Source: Clavulina sp. PMI_390 (Eukaryota > Basidiomycota > Agaricomycetes > Cantharellales > Hydnaceae). From it: 64,000 nt of DNA. A program made the position numbers and the translations under genes. Of the stretch, positions 1 to 9,998 are shown piece after piece; position 1 is the stretch's first letter, and every line of letters starts with the position of its first letter. The notes below the pieces were generated by a model. It did no database searches. It was not told the origin of the DNA and saw only the letters and a program-made list of their open reading frames with translations. The stretch spans positions 42,116 through 106,115 of the forward strand of contig WIDE01000027.1 of NCBI GenBank assembly GCA_015039315.1, given 5' to 3'.

Positions 1-806
1 AACACCAAACGCTTCAGGTCGTGGAGGGGAATGCGGCGAATGCTTTCAAGGCCGTCTGGGGCGGGGAGGTTCGACGGAACTAATGGTCTCCATTCGAGCT
101 GGACAAGCTTGGGGGACTGTTCGAGAAGTGCAAGGACTTTATTGTAGTCAATTTCTTCGGCTAGTATCAGGCATGTGAGCTCGGAGGGTGTAATTCCTAC
201 CGAGTCAATCAGCCCAGGCTGATAGTTGAGGCTCCTGAGCTCGAGTCTCTTCAGATTTTCCGGAGGGTGATTGTTAAATAGGCGGATAGGGCCGTGGTCG
301 CTTGAGGGAGGGAAGCGAGCGACAAGTTCATGAAGATTGACAGTATTGAATTGTAAAGGGAAGAGGAATACTGATGAATTCGTCGACGAATCAACAGATA
401 AGGAATGTATCCTCTCGCTAGGATCTTGGCCACGGTCACCGTCAGCCCACGAGGCCTCGGTTGCCTTGAAAACGTCAACAGCTGCTACGGTCAGATATAG
501 TGGACAGGCACCACGGGAGCGATCCAGCCAACACCTGAACCGTGCATCAGCAGAGGTTGTCCCGTTAATATGGATGCAGCTCCATATTTGAGGAGTGTTG
601 ATAACGCAAGAGCGCCACCATGAGCTGACCGCCAGGAGTGGATTCTTCCAGATGGAGAGGTCCAAAGGAAGCATGGCGAGGAGGGAAATGGAGGCCATTA
701 CTTCAAATGGGAGCCGAAATAGAGGTACAAACTTGTTGTGCTCGCGACGTGCGGCCAAAATATCGTGGGACTCCGCATCGGTGAAGCTAATTGACTGGTC
801 CGACAT
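1..806 (-). CDS. F-box protein (3' end beyond the window)
   Basis: One uninterrupted frame runs from the ATG at 806-804 to the left edge (268 codons, no stop), so the C-terminus is missing. Near residues 30-75 there is an F-box-like segment: hydrophobic LPFEVMASISLLAML, then VSSWWRSCVINTPQIWSCIHI. The Trp-rich end is typical of agaricomycete F-box proteins. The rest has leucine-rich stretches (LKRLELRSLNYQ, LVQLEWRPL), suggesting LRR-like repeats. Such proteins are usually substrate adaptors of SCF ubiquitin ligases; the target is unknown. The decayed copy at 4268-5687 is its close paralogue and supports this start. No intron is evident. Confidence 0.75.
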   Translation of the reverse strand, partial: MSDQSISFTDAESHDILAARREHNKFVPLFRLPFEVMASISLLAMLPLDLSIWKNPLLAVSSWWRSCVINTPQIWSCIHINGTTSADARFRCWLDRSRGACPLYLTVAAVDVFKATEASWADGDRGQDPSERIHSLSVDSSTNSSVFLFPLQFNTVNLHELVARFPPSSDHGPIRLFNNHPPENLKRLELRSLNYQPGLIDSVGITPSELTCLILAEEIDYNKVLALLEQSPKLVQLEWRPLVPSNLPAPDGLESIRRIPLHDLKRLV

Positions 807-1321
807 GTCCTGATCCTCTGGCCTCTTATAGATGGATGCCGTTTAGAGCCGGATATGTGCTGACAAGTAGTGGAGTTTCCAACAAGATATGAGAAGAGCT
901 CGCCTGTGGGCGTAGTGTCGAATGATAAGTGAATTAACGGGGCTACAGCTTCAATATTCAGCAGAGTTTTGTTGTGGCCGAGTAGAAACCCTCTCGAACC
1001 AAACACTGCCAAAGGAGAGCTTCTCTGTTAATTCAGTGACCAAGCCTCAACTCTATATTAACCAAACGATGGCACAGAGAAGATGAATGAAATGTTCCCT
1101 ATAATATAAGGGGAGCACACAGTTGCTTCGCCACAATGCTTCCTCATGCTTAAATTTCCTTCGTGATGTGTTACCACTCAGCATGATTCTCATCACTATC
1201 AGCTTCCGCGATGTTCGTTTCATCAGTGCCAAGCACAAAGATTATAGTATAGTAAACCGATTATATTCCAAAGAAAAATAGGATCGCTGCAGGATCTTAT
1301 TATACAAAGGAGAGATAACGC
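807..1321. other. Intergenic region
   Basis: This is 515 bp between the F-box start (806) and the thaumatin-like stop codon. Both genes point left, so it holds the F-box promoter and the thaumatin-like 3' end. Only short unrelated frames are present; no gene is supported. Confidence 0.6.
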
Positions 1322-2464
1322 TTATGGGCAGAAGCTAAAAGTACGGAGCGTCAAGCAACTTAGTCACATGGATAGGTGTTTGTGGTATCAGGGATGAGAG
1401 ACTTACGTGACGGTGTAGTCGGAGTTCTTGGAAGAAGCACCAGTCCAGAGAGCAGTGCCGGAGGACTCGTCGTAAGCTAGAATGGACAATCATTCATTAG
1501 TCCAGGGACAACGGGCGAGAATATAGGCGTAAAAGTTTAATTTACCATAGACGTAGGAGTTGGGGCAGTTGTTCTTGAAGTACGAGTAGTGGGGCACACC
1601 GGACGGGGGGCAAGTGGCGGGGGTGTTGTGCGAACCAGAGCAGCACGATGGGCTGTTACCGGGGTTAGAGTCAACCAAGCAGTCGGACTTGCAGCCGACG
1701 GGGAATCCAGTGCTGTCATAGGGACCCTTGAGGTTGGCAGGGCAGTTGGGGCCCAAGTCAACACCGCAGTTGGCAATGTGGAAGCCAGCGGACGAGGTGA
1801 CTAAGATTCAATATTAGATCTATTCTGCAGGACGGGGAATAAACGAAGCATGAACTTACTGGAAACGGGCAAATTGTAACCATCGACGAGAGACACATCG
1901 TAGTAGTCGAGTCCATCAGAGGCGCTCAGGGTGAACCTATTGATCCTCATGTCAGTGTTCGTCGCATTCGTGGGATTCTCCAGAGAACATACTCAGCAAG
2001 AGTCGCGGGAGGAACGCCGGTACCGGTGTGGGGGTCGCAAACGAGACCACCGTTGCAGCCTACCCGCAGAGAACATTCGTCAAGATGAAGTTGTAAGATT
2101 ATTGACTAGCATACTAACCACCGTCGAGGCAGGAGTTGGGGCCGGGGTTGCTGGAGAAGTTGCAGTTGCGGCGACCCCAGATACGACCAGCAGTCCAGTT
2201 GTTGGGGACAGTGAAGGTAACGTGGGTGTAAGCAGCAGCCTCCCAGCCGTTCGAGTGAGAAGGCACAGCGGAACCGACGTTCTGAAAGAGAGGGTATTAG
2301 AAATGAGCGAAAGACTAAGAGTGGAACTTTTCCCTGCTTACAAGGTCGGTGAACATGGCGGGCCAGATGGTGAAGGGGCAACCATTGTAGACGGTGAACG
2401 TGCGCGCCTCGGCGGCGGCAGCGAGAGCGAGAGCAGCAAGGGCGGAGGCGGTGGAGGTCTTCAT
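1322..2464 (-). CDS. Thaumatin-like (PR-5/GH64-related) secreted protein
   Basis: Seven exons join in phase: 2464-2342, 2281-2119, 2059-1993, 1936-1860, 1800-1546, 1476-1407 and 1334-1322, giving 768 nt and 255 residues. The first 18-20 residues are an Ala/Leu-rich secretion signal. The mature part shows thaumatin hallmarks: TVYNGCPFTIWPA, a WxxGRIWGRRNC segment, AEFTLSASDGLDYYDVSLVDGYNLPV (acidic-cleft region), GCKSDC, PSCCSG, CPPSGV, YSYFKNNCPNSYVYAYD, and the terminal TVTFCP. I count 14 cysteines, against 16 in most plant members. Family proteins are secreted and some bind or cut beta-1,3-glucans, so a cell-wall role is likely. The last exon carries only 13 nt. Confidence 0.95.
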
Positions 2465-2519
2465 TGCTATGCAACTGTGGGGCTGTGGAGCTGGTCTTGA
2501 CAGGACGTGGTGGAGCTAG

Positions 2520-2526
2520 TTTTATA
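2520..2526 (-). promoter_or_regulatory. TATA box of the thaumatin-like gene
   Basis: The minus strand reads TATAAAA here, about 56 nt upstream of the ATG at 2464. That spacing fits a core promoter with a short 5' leader. The call rests on motif and position only. Confidence 0.5.
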
Positions 2527-4267
2527 AGGAGTCGACTGTATTGGGCTCGAGGAGGAGCTTCCACACAAGTTGAATGAAAGCATCGACGCCGAGTGCGACA
2601 GTGCCAAGTGAGTCAAGTGAATTGGCCAAGGCCAAGGGCGTAGCAAAGCGCTCAGAGCGGCGACGGGGATTCATAGACGCCAATCAATATCCCGCCAAGG
2701 CGACGAGGACCAGAAGGGGTTCAATCATCCGAAGAAATAGTTCAGAGGCCCCCGCCAAGGCTTTCTACGTACAGAGCAATGACGGAGATCAATGAAAGGT
2801 CGCGGATAGGATCCACAAGACCGCATGGATCATTAATGTAACCATTGTTCATTATTGACAGAATTTGTGGCAACAATTTATCAGTAGTGTCACCAGACAT
2901 CAAACCATCGGAGGTTTTGCCTTTGCTTGGGCCATGTGTACCCCAGCGGCTGGCACACCAAATAGCCGTGATATGCTTATCTTCTAAATCCGATACCTCG
3001 AATGGGCATATGCCCCGGGGTGAGGTGTGGGGAAGAACCTGGAGAAGCGCGTCATCTGCGTTTGATGTTGACAGTTGTTAGGCCACGCTTGGTTCGGATC
3101 CGAAATAACCCCTTCGCTCTTCAATCATACATGGACAGCCTATTATTGCCATTACAACAAGATTCTTATGAAAAGTTTGCTTGAATATATCGCCCATTCG
3201 CGACAATACTGCATCCGTATCTTGTTCTCGCGACTCTCTGCCTTCATTCCACGCAGATTTCCTGCCAGCTGTTTTTTCCCGGCTCCTTCGGCGTCCCCGC
3301 TCGTATCATAAGATCTCTGACAAATATAATCGAATCTGGGCGGCCATATCTACTGATATCTCCGGCGCCAGCTGATTGCAGAAACGTAACTGCTGTTGCC
3401 GATCCATACTTCCTATTTCGTAAATCAATGATTCTCCCTTCCTTGGCTTGGCTTTCGTAGAGAGCCGCCTCACAAACAGAACCAAATCTCTCGTCCAGGA
3501 CACGATTGGCAAAATCCATACCTCTATTGATCCTGGTGGTGATACCTACCTACCTCGGCAGCCCTATAGCATCCCCAGTCACCTTCCGCCCAGCACCTTG
3601 CTCTCCGATAGATAGCTGCACCGAATAGACACGATATCGTGGATTTTGCCATGTGCCCCCCATCCCGACGCTTCAGTCTGATCGGCACATACTCCGCTTT
3701 AAATTAAGGTGCCTGAGCCCTTCCAAACCGCTTGGCAAGAAGCAACACCGCCGCGCCGTGATGCAATACATCTGCTCAGCCAAACGATCCCCCGTAGACT
3801 CCCGTATCAAACCTCACCTGACGACCGAAAATCGCCCGTGTCTGTCGCTTTTTTTTTTCTCTCTTGCTCTCGCAACTGTTGCTGGGCACAACCTATATTG
3901 CTCCAGTGACATTATTTCGGCTGCAATCCGCAAGTGCTCGTATATTTGTTGGCCAAGCACACCCAAGGATCCTCCTTCCCGGTGGATCCACAATCGCTAC
4001 AGCCAAGCTCCCCCCTTCTCCCGCGAATGGGTACAACCTCGTAGAGACCGTTTTAGACTCCTGTATGTGCGTTACTAGTCTATATCGCGCGGTAACGGGG
4101 ACCATTGCTACCCTACCGCTGAACTACACGTCGATCATTCTCAAAACTACAGGCAAGGAGAAACCCTGCCAGGAGCTGGTGTACTATTTGAATTGAGAAC
4201 CGTCCCGCGGAGAACATCGACTCTCTGTATGGTACAACCCTGATGAAACTTAACAACAGTGCTGGTC
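2527..4267. other. Intergenic region without supported genes
   Basis: This is 1.7 kb between the thaumatin-like promoter and the F-box pseudogene 3' end. Several frames of 60-140 codons occur on both strands (for example plus 3653-4078 and 3864-4196, minus 3244-3519). None shows a recognisable domain, a convincing exon chain or a paralogue in the window. A T-rich run lies near 3851-3861. Confidence 0.5.
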
Positions 4268-5687
4268 TCAGGACGGTTCGCTCGGGAATCTCAATATTTC
4301 ATTGATTTCCCCTCCCCAATAAGACCACTGCTCTCCCATGATAGATGACATTGTCGCCATGTCCAAGTCGACCACTATTGTGAGTCGAGGCGGCTTTGCA
4401 AGACCTGAGAAGGATGTCTCGTCATTGCCCAACTCCGCCGAACCTGTCGGGCGCTTCGGAGGCATGGAGCGGACATTCAGCACTCTTCTTAGGCACGAGG
4501 CAAGTGCTTCACTTTTGAGATTGCCGTAATCAAAATGAAACCGATTTGGTAAATGCAACCGCTTGATTTTAGGGCATGCCCATTCAAGGGATTTTTGCTT
4601 GCCAGTGGGGGATTCACCGCATAGAGCGAGCCGCCCTTGTATATTGGTGTCTCGCCACCCAGGGTCGAAATACTCCAGGTTGGGTAGGGCACGGAGCAAT
4701 GAAGCGACCTGTGTAGCGGTGATCAAAGTGGGTGCTCGGCGACCAAATTCGAGATGTGTGAGGGGCTGCGCATCGCAAGGCAAAAGCAACCAAGGAAGAC
4801 GTCCCCTTATTGTCCAAGGCATCAGGTAAAGAAAGATGGAGAAGGTTAGGAGCGTCAATGATCTTGATGGTGAATAAATGGCTTCCTTGAAGCACTAGGC
4901 GCTTGAGGCTATGGAGGGGAAGGCGGCTAACTCTCTTTGGGCGTTGGATCTCAGGAAAATATGACGATATTGTCAAATCCCACTCGAGGCAAGTGAGTTT
5001 TGGTGTATGGGCGAGAAGAATTAGGACATCGTCGTATCTGATTTCCTCAGCAAGCGCGAGGGACGCGAGCTCGTAGAGGGTGGTTCCTCCTAGGTCGAGT
5101 CGTTCAGGCTGATAAATAGAGTTTTCTAGCTTCAGCGTCGTAAGGTGTGCTGGAGGATTGTGGGCAAAGAGTCGAACAGGACAAGGCAGGTCCGTGGGAG
5201 CAAAGTGGACACTAAGTTCGTGGAGATTGACAGCGTCGAACTGTAAAGGAAAGGGGAAGCCTGGTGTGGATCTACGCGAATTGATTATGATGGAGTATAT
5301 TCTCTCCCTTGGATCCCGAATTCGCCCACCAGCGGCCCACGAAGCCTCAATTGTTGCAAACAGGCCGACGTCTTCGACTGTTAGGTGAATGGGACAACCT
5401 TTGCCGGAGCGATCTAGCCAGCATTCTAAGCGCTCAGAGGCGCGATCTTTCCTTGAAATATGGATGCAGCTCTATATTCGAGGAGTGCTGATAACGCAAG
5501 CCCTCCACCACGAACTGACCGCTAATACGGAGCTGCTCCAGATCAAGGGGCCGAGAGGAAGCAAAGCAAGGAGGGAGATTTCTGATATAATCTCGCTGAG
5601 CAGGAGGAAGAAGGAGACATCCTTGTTTCGTTTGTGGCCCCTGGTTGATGGATTATGCAATGAAAGTCCATCATCGCTTGAAGTCAT
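4268..5687 (-). pseudogene. Decayed F-box/LRR gene (nonsense plus frameshift)
   Basis: This is a paralogue of the F-box gene at 1-806: same start context and F-box (LLSEIISEISLLALLPL, then VSSWWRACVISTPRI). The conserved Trp of WSCIH is replaced by TAG at 5474-5472 (TGG in the intact copy). Downstream the frame stays open to about 4800 with leucine-rich text such as LHSLKRLVLQGSHLF. There the coherent reading moves to another frame (LTHLEFGRRAPTLI, LRALPNLEYFDPGW) that ends at 4268. No GT-AG intron explains the move, so a frameshift is likely. Only two lesions in about 1.4 kb suggest recent inactivation. A sequencing error is possible at either site. Confidence 0.75.
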
Positions 5688-5690
5688 CTG

Positions 5691-6030
5691 GCTCCTTTGA
5701 GGCTTATGAGTGACTGAGGCGATACAAGAGATGTGCCGTATAATCAGGACAGCGGTTTATAGAGAAGAAGGGGTTGGTGGCGCCAACAACGTGATTCAAG
5801 TCGCCAGTTTGGGGCAAAAAAAGCCAAAGCAAGGGAAATCATACCAGCTGGTGACGGAAGCCAACGTTTCGGCGGCAATTAGGATACCCGCTTAAATCAA
5901 AAGTGACTTCACGATGATGAAATAACATGGAGTCCTGCTGAGATCGCATACAGTATGAGAAAGTCTTTTCTATCATGACTGTATCAAGTATCCGTTGTGA
6001 AAGCTGAGCGAAGGGGGCAGTGAATTACCG
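5691..6030. repeat. Duplicated F-box 5' flank, copy 1
   Basis: This block just upstream of the F-box pseudogene start is colinear with 9525-9900. Shared stretches include TCCTTTGA followed by TATGAGTGAC, GGTTTATAG, a CACCAACAA/CGCCAACAA stretch and TCTTTTCTATCAT (5963 versus 9831). The offset stays near 3.85 kb across the block, so it is one diverged duplication. Confidence 0.55.
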
Positions 6031-6105
6031 GTATCATGAAATCGGGATTGAAGTCCGAAAAGCAAGTGGAGCGATCCTTGAATAGAAGGCAGGCGTCCTA
6101 TGCTA

Positions 6106-8248
6106 CTAGCTCTGTTCTTTGGATTTGATCCCTAAGGAGATGGCTTCGCGCCGCGTCCGGATGTCTTGGATGAGATCACGATGACCCCAGTAAAGCAAGC
6201 CCCAGTCGAACGGTGGGCGGCCGCGCACCGCCTGAGCAGCGGGGTTCCAATTCAAATAATGTCAGAAAGTGGTAAAGCTATTGGAAGAGTTGCATTCAGC
6301 TCACCTGGTGACTCGCAAAATCTTTAAGGCCAGCTTCGAAGTCGCTCAGCACAGTAGCTGCTGAGAAGCCGTCGTTGTTAATAGACCAAAGAAGTAACTC
6401 ATCAACGTCCCCATCCTCATAACTATAACCAATCAGGGGATGGCGCAACATGCGACGGCTCAGGATAGTGCTAAATAGCTGTTCATTTTCCGCCAGCTCA
6501 TTGATATATTTCCATGCTTGTTCATGATCCTAGATTGCCACGCAGCGCATTCGGGAGTCGTTCAGCGACAAAAGAAGACGATGGACTTGTCATAAGAGAG
6601 GAACCTGTACCAACTTACCGCGTTATGATCTACGACCTTGTGAATGAAAACAAGTGCAGAATTCAAGTTTGCAGGTTGCTGTTGCGATTTAATGATGCCA
6701 CGGAGCAGTGAATCAAACCGGGCCAGGCATTTGCTGGACTCTTCCAGCCCCGAGGGACTCGGGCTGGTTTTGGGAGCGGGCGCAGGTACAGCTGCGGTTG
6801 AGGATCCTGGTGCTAGTCCTGGCCCAGGTGTAGGTGTAGGTGCAGGCATGGGAGTCGTGACTTCCTTAACGGGCGGCGCGACCGTGGTTGAGAGTCCCGT
6901 GGAAGAGGTCGTCGGCGAAACTGAAGGCACTTCTGGCTCCAAGGGCTGAAAAGTAGGAGGTGGAGGTTGGCCACCTTCACCATTAGGTAGCTCCACCTGT
7001 TCGATGACGGGTGACAATGCTGGTTCCTGGACAAGACGAGCAAACAAGGCGTCTCGGGTGGAAGCATGACGAGGAAAGGCTGGAGACCATCCATCTTGAT
7101 GATGTTGTATCACGAGACAGAGAGATCGAGCACGAGTTTCAATATCCTTAGCAGTCCTGCTTGAGAACTATGGTAAAAGAGCAGTGATATTATTGGATAC
7201 CTTAAAAGGTGATTCAATGAGAAGAGATCGGCGCACCTGAGAAAGCTCATTCCTCCAAAAATCGACAGGCTCACACTTCTGAATCATCCCTTGATATTGT
7301 ATCCAAGTCATAATGATAAGAGCATCTTCAGACTCAGTGAATGGGCGATTAGGGTCCTTATCAAAAATAGCCACAGAAGCCTCGGTTGCACCGCGGCGAT
7401 TGGGCTTAGTGCTCTTTCGCGCACGCTTCCAAGAGACCTTTTTCTTCTGGTCCATGAAGTACCAATGAAGCAAATGCATCAGCCTCTTATCCTTTTCAGT
7501 GCAACCGACCCCACTTACCTGCTTCCCTTGAGGTAGCGAGGGTGATGGCGCTGAGAAAAGAAACAAATGGGCTCTCAGCGGTGGAGCAAAAATATGGCGA
7601 CGTATTGGACTTACATTTCACACTGTCAATACTGTCTCCGTCATTGTCCTCGTCCTCGTCGTCTTCATCGTCGTCGTCATCGCTATCATCGTCCCAGGGT
7701 GGCACAAACCTCCAGCGGTGATGCCGGAGATGCTCAATGCTATACAAATTCATCGCCATTGCTTTTTGGATGATCGCCTTGCTGCTTCTCCCGCCATAAA
7801 CAGGCTTTTCACGAGACGTCGCGAAAGAAAAACATCAGTAGGAGCGGGACCGATGCTTATTTTGCTAAGTGGGAAAACGAAAACAAGACATAGTGCTCAC
7901 CTTCTTCGCAAGCGAGTTCCAGAACGACCGCTGAGTTCGCTTCTGTATGACACCTTGCTGCGTCACAATGGTCGTGCGAAGTGCAGCCGTGGCGGTCTCA
8001 CTCCATCGGTGCTGCGCGAGGACCCGACCAACAGGCTGGGAAAGTACACAATACCATGACGCACGAATACAAACACAAGGGGAACGGAAAGGTCAAGTCA
8101 AGATCAGAATTGGATCCTGTCAGCATCGCTTTAATTTGGGAAGGGGGTCACTACATACCTCTGATGTAGAGCGTATGAGATTCATATCCCATGGAGTCGC
8201 TGCAGGATCCCAATCCACATCGATCGGGGTGGTACGTTTGATTAGCAT
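6106..8248 (-). CDS. Acidic Myb/SANT-like protein, uncharacterised
   Basis: Seven exons chain in phase: 8248-8159, 8035-7901, 7804-7615, 7550-7201, 7167-6619, 6529-6305 and 6231-6106, giving 554 residues. Visible parts are an N-terminal basic region, a pure Asp/Glu run after RFVPPWDDD (about residues 115-135), and a basic KKKVSWKRARKS stretch. Next comes a helical FTESEDALIIMTW - DFWRNEL - RTAKDIETRARSL segment that resembles a Myb/SANT fold, then a Pro-rich linker and a conserved-looking C-terminal domain (WKYINELAENEQLF, FDWGLLYWGHRDL). A nuclear DNA- or chromatin-binding role is inferred; I do not recognise the family. The start is uncertain, because protein-like text continues upstream (SWALWTVNHAIHPVHY near 8370-8450) without an acceptor I could join. 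Confidence 0.65.
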
Positions 8249-9998
8249 AGGAATGACAACCAGAATTACGTTGGCCAGCCATAAAGATGGTAGAATTCAA
8301 CAAAAGGGATCATTGGGATCGATAAGGATATGATAGGGCTCACTCACGGGACCTGGACACTTTTCTCCTGGGTGGTGGTCCTGGAGTAGTGGACCGGATG
8401 GATGGCATGGTTCACAGTCCACAGCGCCCAAGAACGGCTACGGCGACGGGCAAGTACAGACAGGCGGTGGGTGAAGCGAAGAGGGTGAGACAGAGAGGAG
8501 CAAGGAATGTCCATATGACGAGATCACCACGCTGAGAGCTACTCTCCTGGGAAGCATACGGATCACATCGATCGAGCATACGGTCACGGCCACGAAATCT
8601 AAATTCACTACTGGTACATTGATTTTCAACTCAGGTCTTTTTCGCGGGAGAGGGAGAAAGCTGGATACACACTGACTCAACTCGTCTGACATACCTTAGT
8701 TCCCAGCTACAATTTCTACGTTCAATCGGCCTGAGTAGAGGGCAATCTATTCAGAATATTTCTCCTGGCAATGGACTCCTATTACCATGATTACTAACAG
8801 GAGGCAAGGGGGTCAATGCGAGTTGTGATGTGAGGGATGGAGAGTACCTGCACGTGGCCCGTTCACCAAAAATGAGGCTCACCTCGCTACCCGTCTTCCT
8901 TATTCCACCCTTCTCTAGGCTTCCTGTATCCTTTGTATTCATCCCCATTCAGCCGACCTCTCTCACAAGAACGCGCACGAGCAGAGAATATGCATTGAAT
9001 CATTTGATTGAAATCAATGTTGGCGGTATGGAAAAATTAATGGAAAGAAAGCCAGTAGTGGTACAAAGAAAGAATCGAGGCATTCAGTGTCCTGCGTCTA
9101 CGAGGGACGATTGCGGTGGTGGTGTTGCAGAGATGAGGGTGCAGGAGCCCATCACCGTCGTCAAGCTCATCGTCGAAGGCAGCCAAGATAGGCGAAGGAT
9201 ACACAGACGTAGTACGCTTGACTGCCCGTGCCCAGCTGTGTCGAGGTGGCGGCGCGGATCGGTCATGGACCGATACCGGACAGGGGGCGAGAAAAAGTGG
9301 AGGGCGAAGACGACGAGTATGTAGCGCATAGAGTGTAAATATCGGGGCTGAGTAGTTGTTTACGCTCGATTGTGTGATCATGCTCCGCCATGGCTGCAAG
9401 GAGTCGTGTAGAGAGAAAAGTGGTACCAGCACGCGTGGCCTTAGTAGAGATAATAGGAGCCTGTTAGACGGCCGATTCAAAGCGCGTTGGGGCATTTCTC
9501 CTCATTGCAGTCAAGCCACCACTTGGTTCCTTTGAAGTGTATGAGTGACATGAGGGACGAGAATGAATGTGGTTTATAGGTTTCAGTACTATGTATAAGG
9601 CGGAGACGGCGGGAAGGATGGTGTGGCACCAACAAAATGGTTGACTTTGCTTGCAGCTCGGGTCTCGCATAAACATGGCCAAATATATACTGACGACTTG
9701 AGAAAACTACGCAAATTAGTTACTACCAGACAATTTTTGGCATATTTGGCTGCAAGCAAGAAAGCTCTTGATTACTGAAGTAAATCAATATGCTTTGACC
9801 TCACAGTCGTAATACGTACGGTTAAAGCAGTCTTTTCTATCATCGTCATTTGGAGTATCTGGGTCACGGGAGTTGAATGAAGGGGACGGTGAGGACAACG
9901 CAGATGTGTTGTTGAGGTCTGAATAAGGAGAGCGAGTTGGGACCACTGTTGTGCATGACTAACGCGCCGAGTTATTCGAATAAGGACGAAAACCGATG
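8249..9998. other. Intergenic region, possible missed 5' exons and duplication relic
   Basis: This is 1.75 kb. The part at 8340-8514 on the minus strand reads like coding sequence (ATG at 8514, basic N-terminus, then ALWTVNHAIHP). It may be an upstream exon of the SANT-like gene, but I could not splice it. The part at 8700-9500 holds frames without recognisable domains. The part at 9525-9900 is the duplicated F-box flank annotated separately. Confidence 0.4.
9525..9900. repeat. Duplicated F-box 5' flank, copy 2 (gene absent)
   Basis: Colinear with 5691-6030, the upstream flank of the F-box pseudogene, but no F-box reading frame follows on the left side. It is a relic of a third copy or of a partial duplication. 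Confidence 0.5.

Noticed and set aside
1931..2500. Plus-strand frame of 189 codons
   Set aside because: It lies antisense to the thaumatin-like exons, which form a complete family-matching chain.
3653..4196. Plus-strand frames of 110 and 141 codons in the 2.5-4.3 kb gap
   Set aside because: No domain, no paralogue and no convincing splice partners; composition looks like random frames.
8830..9495. Overlapping frames on both strands
   Set aside because: No family pattern and no exon chain; one may be UTR of a neighbour.
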